Source: Rhodospirillales bacterium CG15_BIG_FIL_POST_REV_8_21_14_020_66_15 (lineage in GTDB: Bacteria > Pseudomonadota > Alphaproteobacteria > Rhodospirillales > Casp-alpha2). From it: 57,648 nt of DNA. The stretch covers positions 1 to 57,648 of the forward strand of contig PFFW01000152.1 in NCBI GenBank assembly GCA_002781745.1, read 5' to 3'. This document shows, piece after piece, positions 1 through 7,490 of this stretch. The position numbers were made by a program, and so were the translations under genes. The notes beneath the pieces are model-generated. The model had not been told where the DNA came from. It did no database searches and was given only the letters and a program-made list of their open reading frames with translations. Each line of letters begins with the position of its first letter. The first letter of the stretch is position 1.

Positions 1-180
1 CGAAAGACGTCGAAAAGCCCGAAGTGAAACAAGGGATTAGAGGAGGCAGGTAGCGCGGAAGCGGCCGATCAGAATGACGGCGGCGAGCAGTCCAACGCCA
101 CCGGGCCGTAACCGCGCCGCGCCCGCGCTTGCCAGGCGAGCGCCGGCCAGTTGGACCAAAATCCAGGTGACGGCTGCGGG

Positions 181-741
181 TCAGACCGCGCGTTTCTCGA
201 AATTTCTTGGGGCGGTTACGGCATCCCACCAAACCTCAAGCGCCGCCTGCTCGTATGACAGGACGGCGCCGAGATTTCCGGTCCGTTCATTCCAGATATC
301 CAATGCCGGCTTCGGCACCGTGATCAAAAGAGGTATACCTCCGCTGATGGCGGCCATGATCTCGTCGATCATACCGTGACCGCTTTGTTCTTCCTGGCCG
401 AATTTTTCCACCACGATGAGGTCGGGGTGGCCCGCCACGGACGTACGCAGCACGCCACACACCTCTGCCAGCGCCGAAGTGTCCAGGGTGCATTGCCGGT
501 TCATCATCGTTTCCGCCGTCGGCCGGTTTATCGCGATGCGCCTGCCCGTGGCAACGTCGACGGCATCGATTCCTATGAGGCCGCCCGCGTCATCGAACAG
601 GCGTTCCTGCACAATTCCCCCGACTCTGACGCCTCTCTGGCACAGCAGCGAAGCGAAGGTCGCAAGAAGCCGGGTCGCCCCCGACCGGGGTGGATAGGTG
701 ACGGCGGCGAAAGACGCCGATGTGATGCTTTGTTGTTTCAT
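181..741 (-). CDS. DUF2478 family protein of the oxyanion-respiration regulatory operon
   Basis: A 186-residue soluble protein without signal peptide. Its opening, a short beta strand then a helix and the segment RGVRVGGIVQ, is typical of DUF2478 proteins, a P-loop-fold family often found beside molybdenum uptake and molybdoenzyme genes. The usual Walker A loop is absent (YPPRSGAT stands where it would be), so nucleotide binding is doubtful. It is the last gene of the operon, 45 bases after the response regulator. Position suggests a role in molybdenum supply or enzyme maturation, but this is inference. The frame continues past the TGA stop for about 47 hydrophobic-rich codons, which I do not treat as coding. 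Confidence 0.75.
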   Translation of the reverse strand: MKQQSITSASFAAVTYPPRSGATRLLATFASLLCQRGVRVGGIVQERLFDDAGGLIGIDAVDVATGRRIAINRPTAETMMNRQCTLDTSALAEVCGVLRTSVAGHPDLIVVEKFGQEEQSGHGMIDEIMAAISGGIPLLITVPKPALDIWNERTGNLGAVLSYEQAALEVWWDAVTAPRNFEKRAV

Positions 742-786
742 CGTAGTGCTCCTGTTGTCGGTTTCGCCCGTTCGGCGTCCCCGCGC

Positions 787-2199
787 CTACTGTTCAATGC
801 CGCGGCGTCGCATCTTCTCCCAAAGGTTCTTTCGGGAAATTCCCAGTTCCTTGGCGGTTCTTGAAATCGCCCAGTCGTGTCGGTCAAGTGCGGCGAGAAT
901 GGTTTCCCGCTCTGCGTCCTCGACTGCTCTTTTCAACGTGTGCGGCGGATTGAACGTATCGTTATCGCCCTGATCGACGGACACTAGGTCGCGTTTCTCA
1001 ATGCGGGTCCCGTCGCACAGAGCGACCGCGCGTTCCAGCATGTTGCGCAGTTCCCGAATGTTGCCCGGGAAGGAATATTCGAGAAGGTAGTTTTCCGCGC
1101 TACGCGACAGCCCGGAAACCGGTTTGTCCATCTCCTTGGCATTTTGCGCGACGAAACGGGCCGCTAGGTACAAGATGTCCTCGCGCCGAGCGCGCAGTGG
1201 CGGAATTTCAACATGGATTACGTTCAAGCGCCAAAACAGATCGGAACGGAAGCGCCCGTTTTTGATTGCCTCATGGAGATCGACCTGGGTTGCGGCAATG
1301 ACGCGGACGTCCAGCGGAATGGGTGTCTCGCCGCCGACCCTGTCGACCTTTTGCTCCTGGAGCACGCGAAGCAGTTTGACCTGGATTTCCGGCGGCACTT
1401 CGGCGATTTCGTCCAAGAAAATGGTGCCGTGATTGGCCTGTTCGAACCGGCCGACGTGCCGTCGCCCGGCGCCGGTGAACGCGCCTTTTTCGTGCCCGAA
1501 CAGTTCGCTTTCCACCAAGTTCAGTGGCAGAGCGGCGCAATTGACGGTAACCAAGGGCTGCCCTGCACGTCGTCCGTTATGGTGGATCATTCCCGCCACC
1601 ACTTCCTTGCCGACGCCGGACTCGCCGGTTATCAGAACGGAACTGTCGATCTGGTGGAGGCGGGCGAGCAAACGCTCTATCTGACGCATGGCCTTGCTTT
1701 TTCCGAGGAGACCTGCGCCCGGCCGGAAGGTCTCGTCGGGTATCCCAAGAGGGGCCGCCGATAACCTTGCGTCCTGGATCTGCCTTAACTTGCGCCGCAC
1801 CTTTTCAATAAAGATGTGCATTTCGAAAGGCTTCGTCAGGTAGTCGACAGCGCCTGCCTTGACTGACGCCACCGCGTCGGAGACGGTGCCGAAGGCTGTC
1901 ATCAAAATTACCGGTGTCCCGGGATAATTCAGGGCAATGTCGTGAAACAGATCGGCGCCGGATCCATCGGGCAACCGGATATCCGTGATGACGAGATCCA
2001 CATCACCTCGTCGCATCTCGTTCAAGGCGCCGGAAATGTCTTCGGCAACCCGGAGCGCGATCCCTTCAAGGCGGAATCGATCTTCCAATGACGTGCGCAT
2101 GATGTCGTCGTCGTCGACAATCAACACGCAGGGTTCGACGAAGCCTGAATCCGGTGGTGGCATACCGTGCGCGGCTGCTTTGTTTCGCTCTCTATTCAT
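787..2199 (-). CDS. Sigma-54-dependent response regulator, NtrC family (AioR/ArxR-like)
   Basis: A 470-residue three-domain activator. The receiver domain (about 23-140) has the acidic pocket VDDDD, phosphoacceptor Asp73 in TDIRLPDG and Lys123 in TKPF. The AAA+ domain follows, with Walker A GESGVGKE (192-199) and the GAFTGA loop that contacts sigma-54. The C-terminus is a Fis-type helix-turn-helix (AKELGISRKNLWEKM). It starts 3 bases after the kinase stop, so the two are presumably translated together. The family remodels sigma-54 polymerase at -24/-12 promoters, and such a promoter lies ahead of the divergent cytochrome/molybdoenzyme operon, its likely target. AioR and ArxR share this architecture; naming it as either is inference. 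Confidence 0.93.
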   Translation of the reverse strand: MNRERNKAAAHGMPPPDSGFVEPCVLIVDDDDIMRTSLEDRFRLEGIALRVAEDISGALNEMRRGDVDLVITDIRLPDGSGADLFHDIALNYPGTPVILMTAFGTVSDAVASVKAGAVDYLTKPFEMHIFIEKVRRKLRQIQDARLSAAPLGIPDETFRPGAGLLGKSKAMRQIERLLARLHQIDSSVLITGESGVGKEVVAGMIHHNGRRAGQPLVTVNCAALPLNLVESELFGHEKGAFTGAGRRHVGRFEQANHGTIFLDEIAEVPPEIQVKLLRVLQEQKVDRVGGETPIPLDVRVIAATQVDLHEAIKNGRFRSDLFWRLNVIHVEIPPLRARREDILYLAARFVAQNAKEMDKPVSGLSRSAENYLLEYSFPGNIRELRNMLERAVALCDGTRIEKRDLVSVDQGDNDTFNPPHTLKRAVEDAERETILAALDRHDWAISRTAKELGISRKNLWEKMRRRGIEQ

Positions 2200-2202
2200 G
2201 CG

Positions 2203-3663
2203 TCAGGTGCTCATTGCCGTGACCGGCAGCGTGACGTTGAACTTCGTGCCCTTTCCCGGCTGGCTTTCGACCTGAATGACGCCACGCATGCTTTCGACCA
2301 TGCGATAAACGATCCACAGTCCCAGGCCGGTGCCGTTCGGTTTGGTGGTGAAGAAAGGATCGAACAACTGGTCGCGGATATCGGCCGCTATGCCGGGCCC
2401 TGTGTCCTGTATCTCCAAAATGACCCAGTTCGCGTCGAGATAACTTCGGAATGATACGGCGCCGCCGTCCGGCACGGCCTGGATCGCATTCTTGAGCAGG
2501 TTGAGGACGATCTGCTGTACCCGCCGGCCATTGATTCGAATGTCTTCGCCGAGAACGTTGTCCCATGAAAAACGAATACTTCGACCGTTGATTTCAGCGT
2601 CGACCAAGTCCTTGAGTTCTTCCAGGGATGATGGCGAGCTTTGCTCATTCGATCCTTCGGTCCGCAGTTCTATCAGCAAGCTTTCTACAATGTTCCGAAT
2701 GCGATGGAGGCCCTTTTCCAACAACGGAAGATACCGTTCGGTCAGACTCGGATCCTCCGGGTGGTTCTTTAGCGTGTCGATGCAGTTGAGCATCCCGGCC
2801 AAAGGATTGTTGACCTCATGCGCAACGCCAGCGGTGATTCGGCCGAGGGCCACGAGTTTCGAGCTGATCGCCATCTGCTCCTCGAGAGCTTTCTTTTCCA
2901 TCATTTCGACGGCCATCTTGTTGAATGTCGCCGCCAGCTTCCCCAGTTCGTCGTCGTCGCTGACCGGCACCGGCGCGATATTGGTCAGCTCACCCCGGCT
3001 GACCGCTTCCATGCCCTCGGTCATGGCGGTCAGGGGCTTGGTGATCCGTCGCGATATCGCCGCTCCGAGAAGGCTTCCCGCGATCGCCAGTGCCAGGGTG
3101 ATGCCGGCGATGATCCAGGCCGACCGCTCCGCCTTGGCGAGAAGCACGGTTCGCGAGAGCCGGATGCGCACCACCCCTAAAAGCAACTTGTCGGCGAAAA
3201 TCGGCACCACGCCTTCCAAGTGGTCGCCGCGTGCAATCACCGTCGGTGACCTGAGGTTCCGAATGTCGGGCCAAGTCGGCGCGTTCGTCGTGTCGGGTTC
3301 GTGCAGCAACAGGCCGAGCGGATTGTCGCCGGGCCGGAGATGAGCCAGCACGTGACCGTCGGGGTCCAGGATCATGCCGGTCACGATTTGAGTAATTCCT
3401 CTTTCGTGGGACGATTGGAGGGCAAGGCGTTTGAGACTTTTATAGAGGAACCAGTTGTCGTTCCTCAGGATCGCCTCGGGCGCGGTCATGGCGACGGAAT
3501 GTGCAAGCAGCAACGCCTTTTCCTCCAGTTCGCGTTGCAAGTGCCGCCAGTTCAGAGTCATGAACACGGCGCCGACCGTAAACGCCACACCGGAAATCAC
3601 GGCGGTCATCGCGACGGCGAACTTGAAGGACAGGCCCTTGAAGCGAAGGAATTGAACCGTCAC
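2203..3663 (-). CDS. Membrane sensor histidine kinase (AioS/ArxS-like) with HAMP domain
   Basis: A 486-residue kinase. Two membrane segments (about 13-36 and 182-204) bracket a periplasmic domain of about 145 residues. A HAMP linker (205-258) precedes the H-box AGVAHEVNNP with phosphoacceptor His282, and an HATPase_c domain with N box (LLKNAIQAV) and G boxes (DTGPGIA, GTGLGLWIV) ends the protein. The start overlaps the stop of the binding-protein gene by 4 bases. In AioXSR systems the periplasmic binding protein delivers the ligand signal to this type of kinase, which phosphorylates the NtrC-type partner. All three components sit here in the same order. Confidence 0.93.
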   Translation of the reverse strand: MTVQFLRFKGLSFKFAVAMTAVISGVAFTVGAVFMTLNWRHLQRELEEKALLLAHSVAMTAPEAILRNDNWFLYKSLKRLALQSSHERGITQIVTGMILDPDGHVLAHLRPGDNPLGLLLHEPDTTNAPTWPDIRNLRSPTVIARGDHLEGVVPIFADKLLLGVVRIRLSRTVLLAKAERSAWIIAGITLALAIAGSLLGAAISRRITKPLTAMTEGMEAVSRGELTNIAPVPVSDDDELGKLAATFNKMAVEMMEKKALEEQMAISSKLVALGRITAGVAHEVNNPLAGMLNCIDTLKNHPEDPSLTERYLPLLEKGLHRIRNIVESLLIELRTEGSNEQSSPSSLEELKDLVDAEINGRSIRFSWDNVLGEDIRINGRRVQQIVLNLLKNAIQAVPDGGAVSFRSYLDANWVILEIQDTGPGIAADIRDQLFDPFFTTKPNGTGLGLWIVYRMVESMRGVIQVESQPGKGTKFNVTLPVTAMST

Positions 3664-4592
3664 TCCGCGCCTCCGGCCATTTCAGTCGCCTGCTCCTTGA
3701 CTGCGTCGAGCCACGGTCTGGCTTTCCTCGTATGCAAGTTCATTTCTCGGATATTGTCGAACAGGCTGGCCGCGTAATCGCCGAAGCCGTCCAATTTCAA
3801 ACCATTCAGAAATCCGCGTCCGCGGGAATTCTCCGCCATTTCGAGAAACACCGCCTTCATGCGGTCGACAATCGCCTCGTCGACGTTGACGTTCGCGACA
3901 AGCGGTGGGAATCCAAAGGCGGGCGAGACTTTTATTATCCGCGTTCGTGCGGTGATATCCGGGCGCGAGGCGTTCAGGTAGTTCCAGATGTAGGAGTCCA
4001 CGGCGCCGCCGTCGGCGACACGCTCGGCGACGGCCTCGACCGTATCCGCGTGGCTGAACGTGAAAAACGTCTGCCGGAAGTAACGGTCCGGAATACTGCT
4101 CTTGTTGACCAGCAAATATTGGGGATAGAGGTAGCCCGAATTCGAGTCCGGGTCTGAAAACGCGAAGACCTTGCCTTCCAGGTCTTCGAAAGTCTGGGCT
4201 GTGCTGTCCTTGTTGACGATGATGTAGGAATGATAGAGGGGTTCACCCCGGTATATGGGAACCGCCATCAATTTAATGAATTCCGGTTCGCGTTTCTGAA
4301 CGAAGGGAAAGCCGCATATCCAGGCGAATTCAAGGCGCCCCGACTTTAACAGCTCCATGATCTCACGGTAGGTGCGGCGTCTGATGAACTTGACCGGTCG
4401 GTCCATGCGCGCACTCAGATAGTCCGCCCATTGGTTCAAAAACCGAAGGTTATCATCCACGACCACCGCGGTAAGACCAAAACGGATCGGCGTGGCCGGC
4501 GGCGCGGCGGTGGCCCTGGGCACGCCGGCTAATCCACCAATGATCAGAAACGCAACAAGAAGGGCGGCGCCGGATGCAGGTATTCGGGCCAC
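3660..4592 (-). CDS. PhnD-type periplasmic oxyanion-binding sensor protein (AioX/ArxX-like)
   Basis: A 310-residue secreted binding protein. The N-terminus is a signal peptide (hydrophobic core about 8-24, Ala-rich cleavage region near 30). The rest follows the phosphate/phosphite/phosphonate-binding PhnD fold, including WICGFPF and SDPDSNSGYLYPQYLL. There are no transporter permease or ATPase genes nearby, so it is a signalling rather than an uptake protein. Cys93 in WICG is the only cysteine in the protein; in AioX a single cysteine binds arsenite, so this may be the ligand residue (inference). The GTG start at 4592 is favoured by a strong GGAGG 6 bases ahead. It is the first gene of the FNR-controlled operon. 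Confidence 0.9.
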   Translation of the reverse strand: MARIPASGAALLVAFLIIGGLAGVPRATAAPPATPIRFGLTAVVVDDNLRFLNQWADYLSARMDRPVKFIRRRTYREIMELLKSGRLEFAWICGFPFVQKREPEFIKLMAVPIYRGEPLYHSYIIVNKDSTAQTFEDLEGKVFAFSDPDSNSGYLYPQYLLVNKSSIPDRYFRQTFFTFSHADTVEAVAERVADGGAVDSYIWNYLNASRPDITARTRIIKVSPAFGFPPLVANVNVDEAIVDRMKAVFLEMAENSRGRGFLNGLKLDGFGDYAASLFDNIREMNLHTRKARPWLDAVKEQATEMAGGAE

Positions 4593-4640
4593 CGGACACC
4601 TCCTCCCCCGAATGGGACTCAGTTCAACAGTGGAGAAACG

Positions 4641-4689
4641 CCGACGGATTATCGGACGTTATCTCGCGTCGCTCCTTGATCGAGATCAA
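4641..4689 (-). promoter_or_regulatory. FNR/Dnr-type class II promoter of the sensor operon
   Basis: TTGATCGAGATCAA (4676-4689) is a perfect TTGAT-N4-ATCAA box. On the minus strand a -10 element GATAAT lies at 4653-4648, which places +1 at about 4641. The centre of the box (4682.5) then falls exactly at -41.5, the class II activator position. The start codon is 49 bases further on. This indicates anaerobic (FNR) or nitric-oxide (Dnr) activation of the binding protein-kinase-regulator operon. The motif and geometry are seen directly; the identity of the regulator is inference. Confidence 0.75.
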
Positions 4690-4754
4690 ATCGTTGAGGC
4701 GTCTAATCGCACCGGAATTTCACGCCGTACTTTAGTTCAGGCGCTTCGTTGAGC

Positions 4755-4861
4755 GTTACCGGACGGGAACCACCTCCACCGGACCATCCCGCTTAATCGT
4801 TTGCGGATGCGCCGATTTTTCTCCGTTACCGGAAAAACCGCGTCGGTTACCCGTCGGTAAC
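4755..4861. promoter_or_regulatory. Upstream activating sites: GTTACC dyads for the NtrC-type regulator
   Basis: A perfect dyad GTTACC-N4-GGTAAC lies at 4846-4861, an imperfect copy GTTACC-N4-GGGAAC at 4755-4770, and a lone GTTACC at 4825-4830. They sit about 90-180 bases upstream of the -24 element, where enhancer-binding proteins normally bind. They are probably the binding sites of the adjacent sigma-54 activator. Confidence 0.65.
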
Positions 4862-4915
4862 GGATTTTGTGGGAAATCGGCGTTCATTACGGCGTATGGA
4901 AAAATTACTTAATGA

Positions 4916-4928
4916 TATCAAATACTTA
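4916..4928 (+). promoter_or_regulatory. IHF binding site
   Basis: TATCAAATACTTA matches the IHF consensus WATCAA-N4-TTR at every position. It is embedded in an AT-rich tract between the enhancer dyads and the -24/-12 promoter, the usual place for IHF to bend DNA so that a sigma-54 activator can touch polymerase. Confidence 0.65.
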
Positions 4929-4933
4929 AAATT

Positions 4934-4949
4934 TGGCACGGATCATGCG
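4934..4949 (+). promoter_or_regulatory. Sigma-54 (-24/-12) promoter of the cytochrome-molybdoenzyme operon
   Basis: TTGGCACGGATCATGC has the invariant GG (4935-4936) and GC (4947-4948) separated by exactly 10 bases, and an almost perfect TGGCACG half. Transcription would begin near 4960, about 70 bases before the cytochrome start. It pairs with the divergently encoded NtrC-type regulator. Confidence 0.85.
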
Positions 4950-5029
4950 GACAGGACGGATGTCCCCGAGGGGAGGGCGTTTGCCGATTTGCGGGACAGT
5001 TGGGAAGAAAACAGCAAGGACGCAGGACA

Positions 5030-6544
5030 TTGAAAAGAAGCCTCACCATGATCGCCGGAGGTGTCGCGATCACGGTTGTCCTGGTCCTCGTGCTCGCCGG
5101 CTACGGGGGGATGGAATACTACACTTCCCGGTCTTCGTTCTGTGGCGGAACATGCCACATCATGAGCGAGCAGTACGAGGGGTGGAAAAAGGACCGCCAT
5201 CATGCCGCCAACAATCCCGATGGCAAGCAGGCGGAATGCATCGACTGCCATTTCCTGCCGGGCGGCAAATACACCTTCAAGGCCAAGATGGAAGGCCTGC
5301 GCCACTTGGCGGCCTACCTGTACGACCCCAAAGCGCCCTTACCCATCCGTCCAGTCGTGCCCGATGGCGCTTGTCTTCGGGGCGGGTGTCACGATGTAAC
5401 CAAATTTCAAGACAAGCAACTTGAGTTCACCGAGCGGAAGGTAAAATTCAAGCACGCGGTCCATTTCAGCGGCAAGGCGTTGGACGGTCAGAAATTGAGC
5501 TGTGACACCTGCCACGTCAAGGTGACCGCCGAAAAGCACTTCGAAGTGCCGGCCGGCATCTGCTTCTTGTGCCACCTGAAATCCGGAACCGCGACCTCGG
5601 CGGCGACCACGCCGGGCGCCACCGGCGACCTGCTGTTGCCCGCCGGGTATACAAGGGCGGCGTTCACCGAGGCGCCGACGATCAACTTCACCGCCGGCGT
5701 GTCAAAATGCGCGCTGTGTCACACCATCCCGGCGAAATCCCTACAATCGCAGGCCAGCAAGGACGATCCCAAGGTCACTCCGATCACCCATCAGACCATC
5801 GAAAAGGCGGGCGTTGCCTGTGCCGGTTGCCACTTCGCGATCGCCGCAGGTAACGGCCAAGTCGACAAGGGAAATGTCAACTCAAGCGGCTGCCTGGCCT
5901 GTCACAACCGCAGCGAGACGCTGCTGGCCAAGGCCGGCGACTTAAAACTGATGCACGACGCCCATGTCGCGGCCCAGCGGGCCGACTGCTTCGACTGCCA
6001 TCGCGAGATCACCCACCGCGACCGTACCGACCACCTCGACGCCCTGCGTGAGGAATGCGGCCTCTGCCATCAGGGCGCACATGCGGCGCAGAAGGTCCTT
6101 CTCGCCGGCGTCCCGGTCGTAGACGGCGTGCGCGCCGTTCCTAACCTTATGTTCAAGGTGAACACCAATTGCCGAGGCTGCCACCTCGACACCTCGCTGC
6201 GCAAGCGCCACACCGTAAAGACCGGCACCGCCAAGGCCTGCGTCGGCTGCCACTCCCCCGAACACGAGAAGATGCTCGAGGACTGGCGGAAGACGGTCGA
6301 GAAGGAGGTAAAGGCCATCGAAGCGATCGAGGCGAATGCGGTCAAAGCGTTGGCTGAAGCCGCAGGCAAGATCGACGCCTCGAAGATCTCTGAAGCGGAG
6401 GCGAAGATCGCCGCCGGCAGAGCCATGCTCGACGTCATCCGCATCGGCAATGGCGTTCACAACAAGAAATACTCGATCACCATAATCGACGAGGTCTACC
6501 CGAAATTTGAGGATGCCATCGATCTGTTGGGTGGCGGCAAGTGA
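5030..6544 (+). CDS. Membrane-anchored dodecaheme cytochrome c (NapC/NrfH-like N-terminus)
   Basis: A 504-residue protein. One N-terminal membrane helix (about 5-27) is followed by an NrfH-like first heme site of the CX3CH form (CGGTCH, 38-43). I count 12 heme motifs in all: ten CX2CH, one CX3CH and one CX4CH (CLRGGCH). A charged helical tail follows the last heme. NapC/NrfH proteins draw electrons from quinol, so this protein probably links the quinone pool to the iron-sulfur and molybdenum subunits. No NrfD- or PsrC-type membrane subunit is encoded nearby. The start is uncertain: TTG 5030 has AAGGA ahead of it, while TTG 5000 and ATG 5048 are alternatives. It is the first gene after the sigma-54 promoter. 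Confidence 0.92.
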   Translation: MKRSLTMIAGGVAITVVLVLVLAGYGGMEYYTSRSSFCGGTCHIMSEQYEGWKKDRHHAANNPDGKQAECIDCHFLPGGKYTFKAKMEGLRHLAAYLYDPKAPLPIRPVVPDGACLRGGCHDVTKFQDKQLEFTERKVKFKHAVHFSGKALDGQKLSCDTCHVKVTAEKHFEVPAGICFLCHLKSGTATSAATTPGATGDLLLPAGYTRAAFTEAPTINFTAGVSKCALCHTIPAKSLQSQASKDDPKVTPITHQTIEKAGVACAGCHFAIAAGNGQVDKGNVNSSGCLACHNRSETLLAKAGDLKLMHDAHVAAQRADCFDCHREITHRDRTDHLDALREECGLCHQGAHAAQKVLLAGVPVVDGVRAVPNLMFKVNTNCRGCHLDTSLRKRHTVKTGTAKACVGCHSPEHEKMLEDWRKTVEKEVKAIEAIEANAVKALAEAAGKIDASKISEAEAKIAAGRAMLDVIRIGNGVHNKKYSITIIDEVYPKFEDAIDLLGGGK

Positions 6545-6602
6545 ACGACAGCGAACAACAAAACGAACATACACATCACGAAGTACCGAGGAGAGCCAAG
6601 AC

Positions 6603-7445
6603 ATGAGAAATCGACAAGACACGAAACTCGGTCGCCGCGACGTCCTGAAGGGCGCGGGGGTGGCCGTGGCCGGCGCGGCGGCAATCACCGCGCCGTTCGA
6701 ACAGGCCGAGGCTGCGCCGACCGCGCCGCGTTGGGTCATGGTGATGGACCTGCGCGCATGTATCGGATGCCGCGCTTGTACGGTCGCCTGCAAGGCCGAG
6801 AACAACGTGTCCCTTGGCCGCTTCAGAACCGTGGTTCAGGAAAAGACCTGGGGAACCTTCCCCAACACGCGCAAGGCATTCCTGCCGATCATGTGCAATC
6901 ACTGCGAAGGCAACGCGAAGGACGGCATTCCTCCGTGCGTGAAGGCCTGCCCGGAATATCCCGGCAAGCGCGCGACCTACGTCACCCCCGACGGCAAGAA
7001 AATCCGCTATCGCCAAGGCGGAACGTATAAGCGCCCCGACGGGCTGATCCTCATCGATAAGGAGGCCTGTATCGGGTGCGGCAAATGCATCGACGCCTGT
7101 CCTTACGGGGTGCGGTCGTTCGACCCCTTCGTCAAGGCCGGCAAGGATCCGTCGAAACAGGCCGCGGACAAATGCGACATGTGTACCCATAGGGTGGAAA
7201 ACGGGGTCGAGCCTTCCTGCGTCAATACCTGCCAGGGCGGTGCCCGCATCTTCGGTGACATGAACGATCCCGACAGTCGGGTGTCCAGGCTGATCAAGGA
7301 GCATGATCTGAAGAAGAACGTCCTTCTTTCCGACGCCGGGACTGACCCGCACGTCTTCTACATCGATCCCGACAACATCATGAACACCGTCTATCGCAAG
7401 CGGGAGAAAAAGAAACTGGATCACTACGTGGACCAGATTCCCTAG
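6603..7445 (+). CDS. Tat-exported four-cluster [4Fe-4S] ferredoxin subunit of a molybdoenzyme
   Basis: A 280-residue electron-transfer subunit. A twin-arginine signal (GRRDVLKG then an Ala-rich core) is followed by four cysteine groups: CIGCRACTVAC, CNHC...CVKAC, CIGCGKCIDAC and CDMC...CVNTC. This is the arrangement of the B subunits of DMSO reductase-family enzymes (ArrB, TtrB, PsrB, ArxB). The tail segment RIFGDMNDPDS is also typical of them. Unusually for this group, where many B subunits lack a signal, it carries its own Tat leader. The ATG at 6603 is favoured by GAGGAGA nearby. It should pass electrons between the dodecaheme cytochrome and the catalytic subunit, in the periplasm. Confidence 0.92.
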   Translation: MRNRQDTKLGRRDVLKGAGVAVAGAAAITAPFEQAEAAPTAPRWVMVMDLRACIGCRACTVACKAENNVSLGRFRTVVQEKTWGTFPNTRKAFLPIMCNHCEGNAKDGIPPCVKACPEYPGKRATYVTPDGKKIRYRQGGTYKRPDGLILIDKEACIGCGKCIDACPYGVRSFDPFVKAGKDPSKQAADKCDMCTHRVENGVEPSCVNTCQGGARIFGDMNDPDSRVSRLIKEHDLKKNVLLSDAGTDPHVFYIDPDNIMNTVYRKREKKKLDHYVDQIP

Positions 7446-7490
7446 GAGCGCACGTCTGTTGAACCAGTACTTGAGATGAGGAACAAAACC

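Noticed and set aside
4492-4752. A small plus-strand frame in the sensor-enzyme intergenic region
   Set aside because: It overlaps the binding-protein gene start and the FNR promoter; no ribosome site, and the C-terminal stretch that looks like a helix-turn-helix (RTGISRRTLVQALR) is too short to support.
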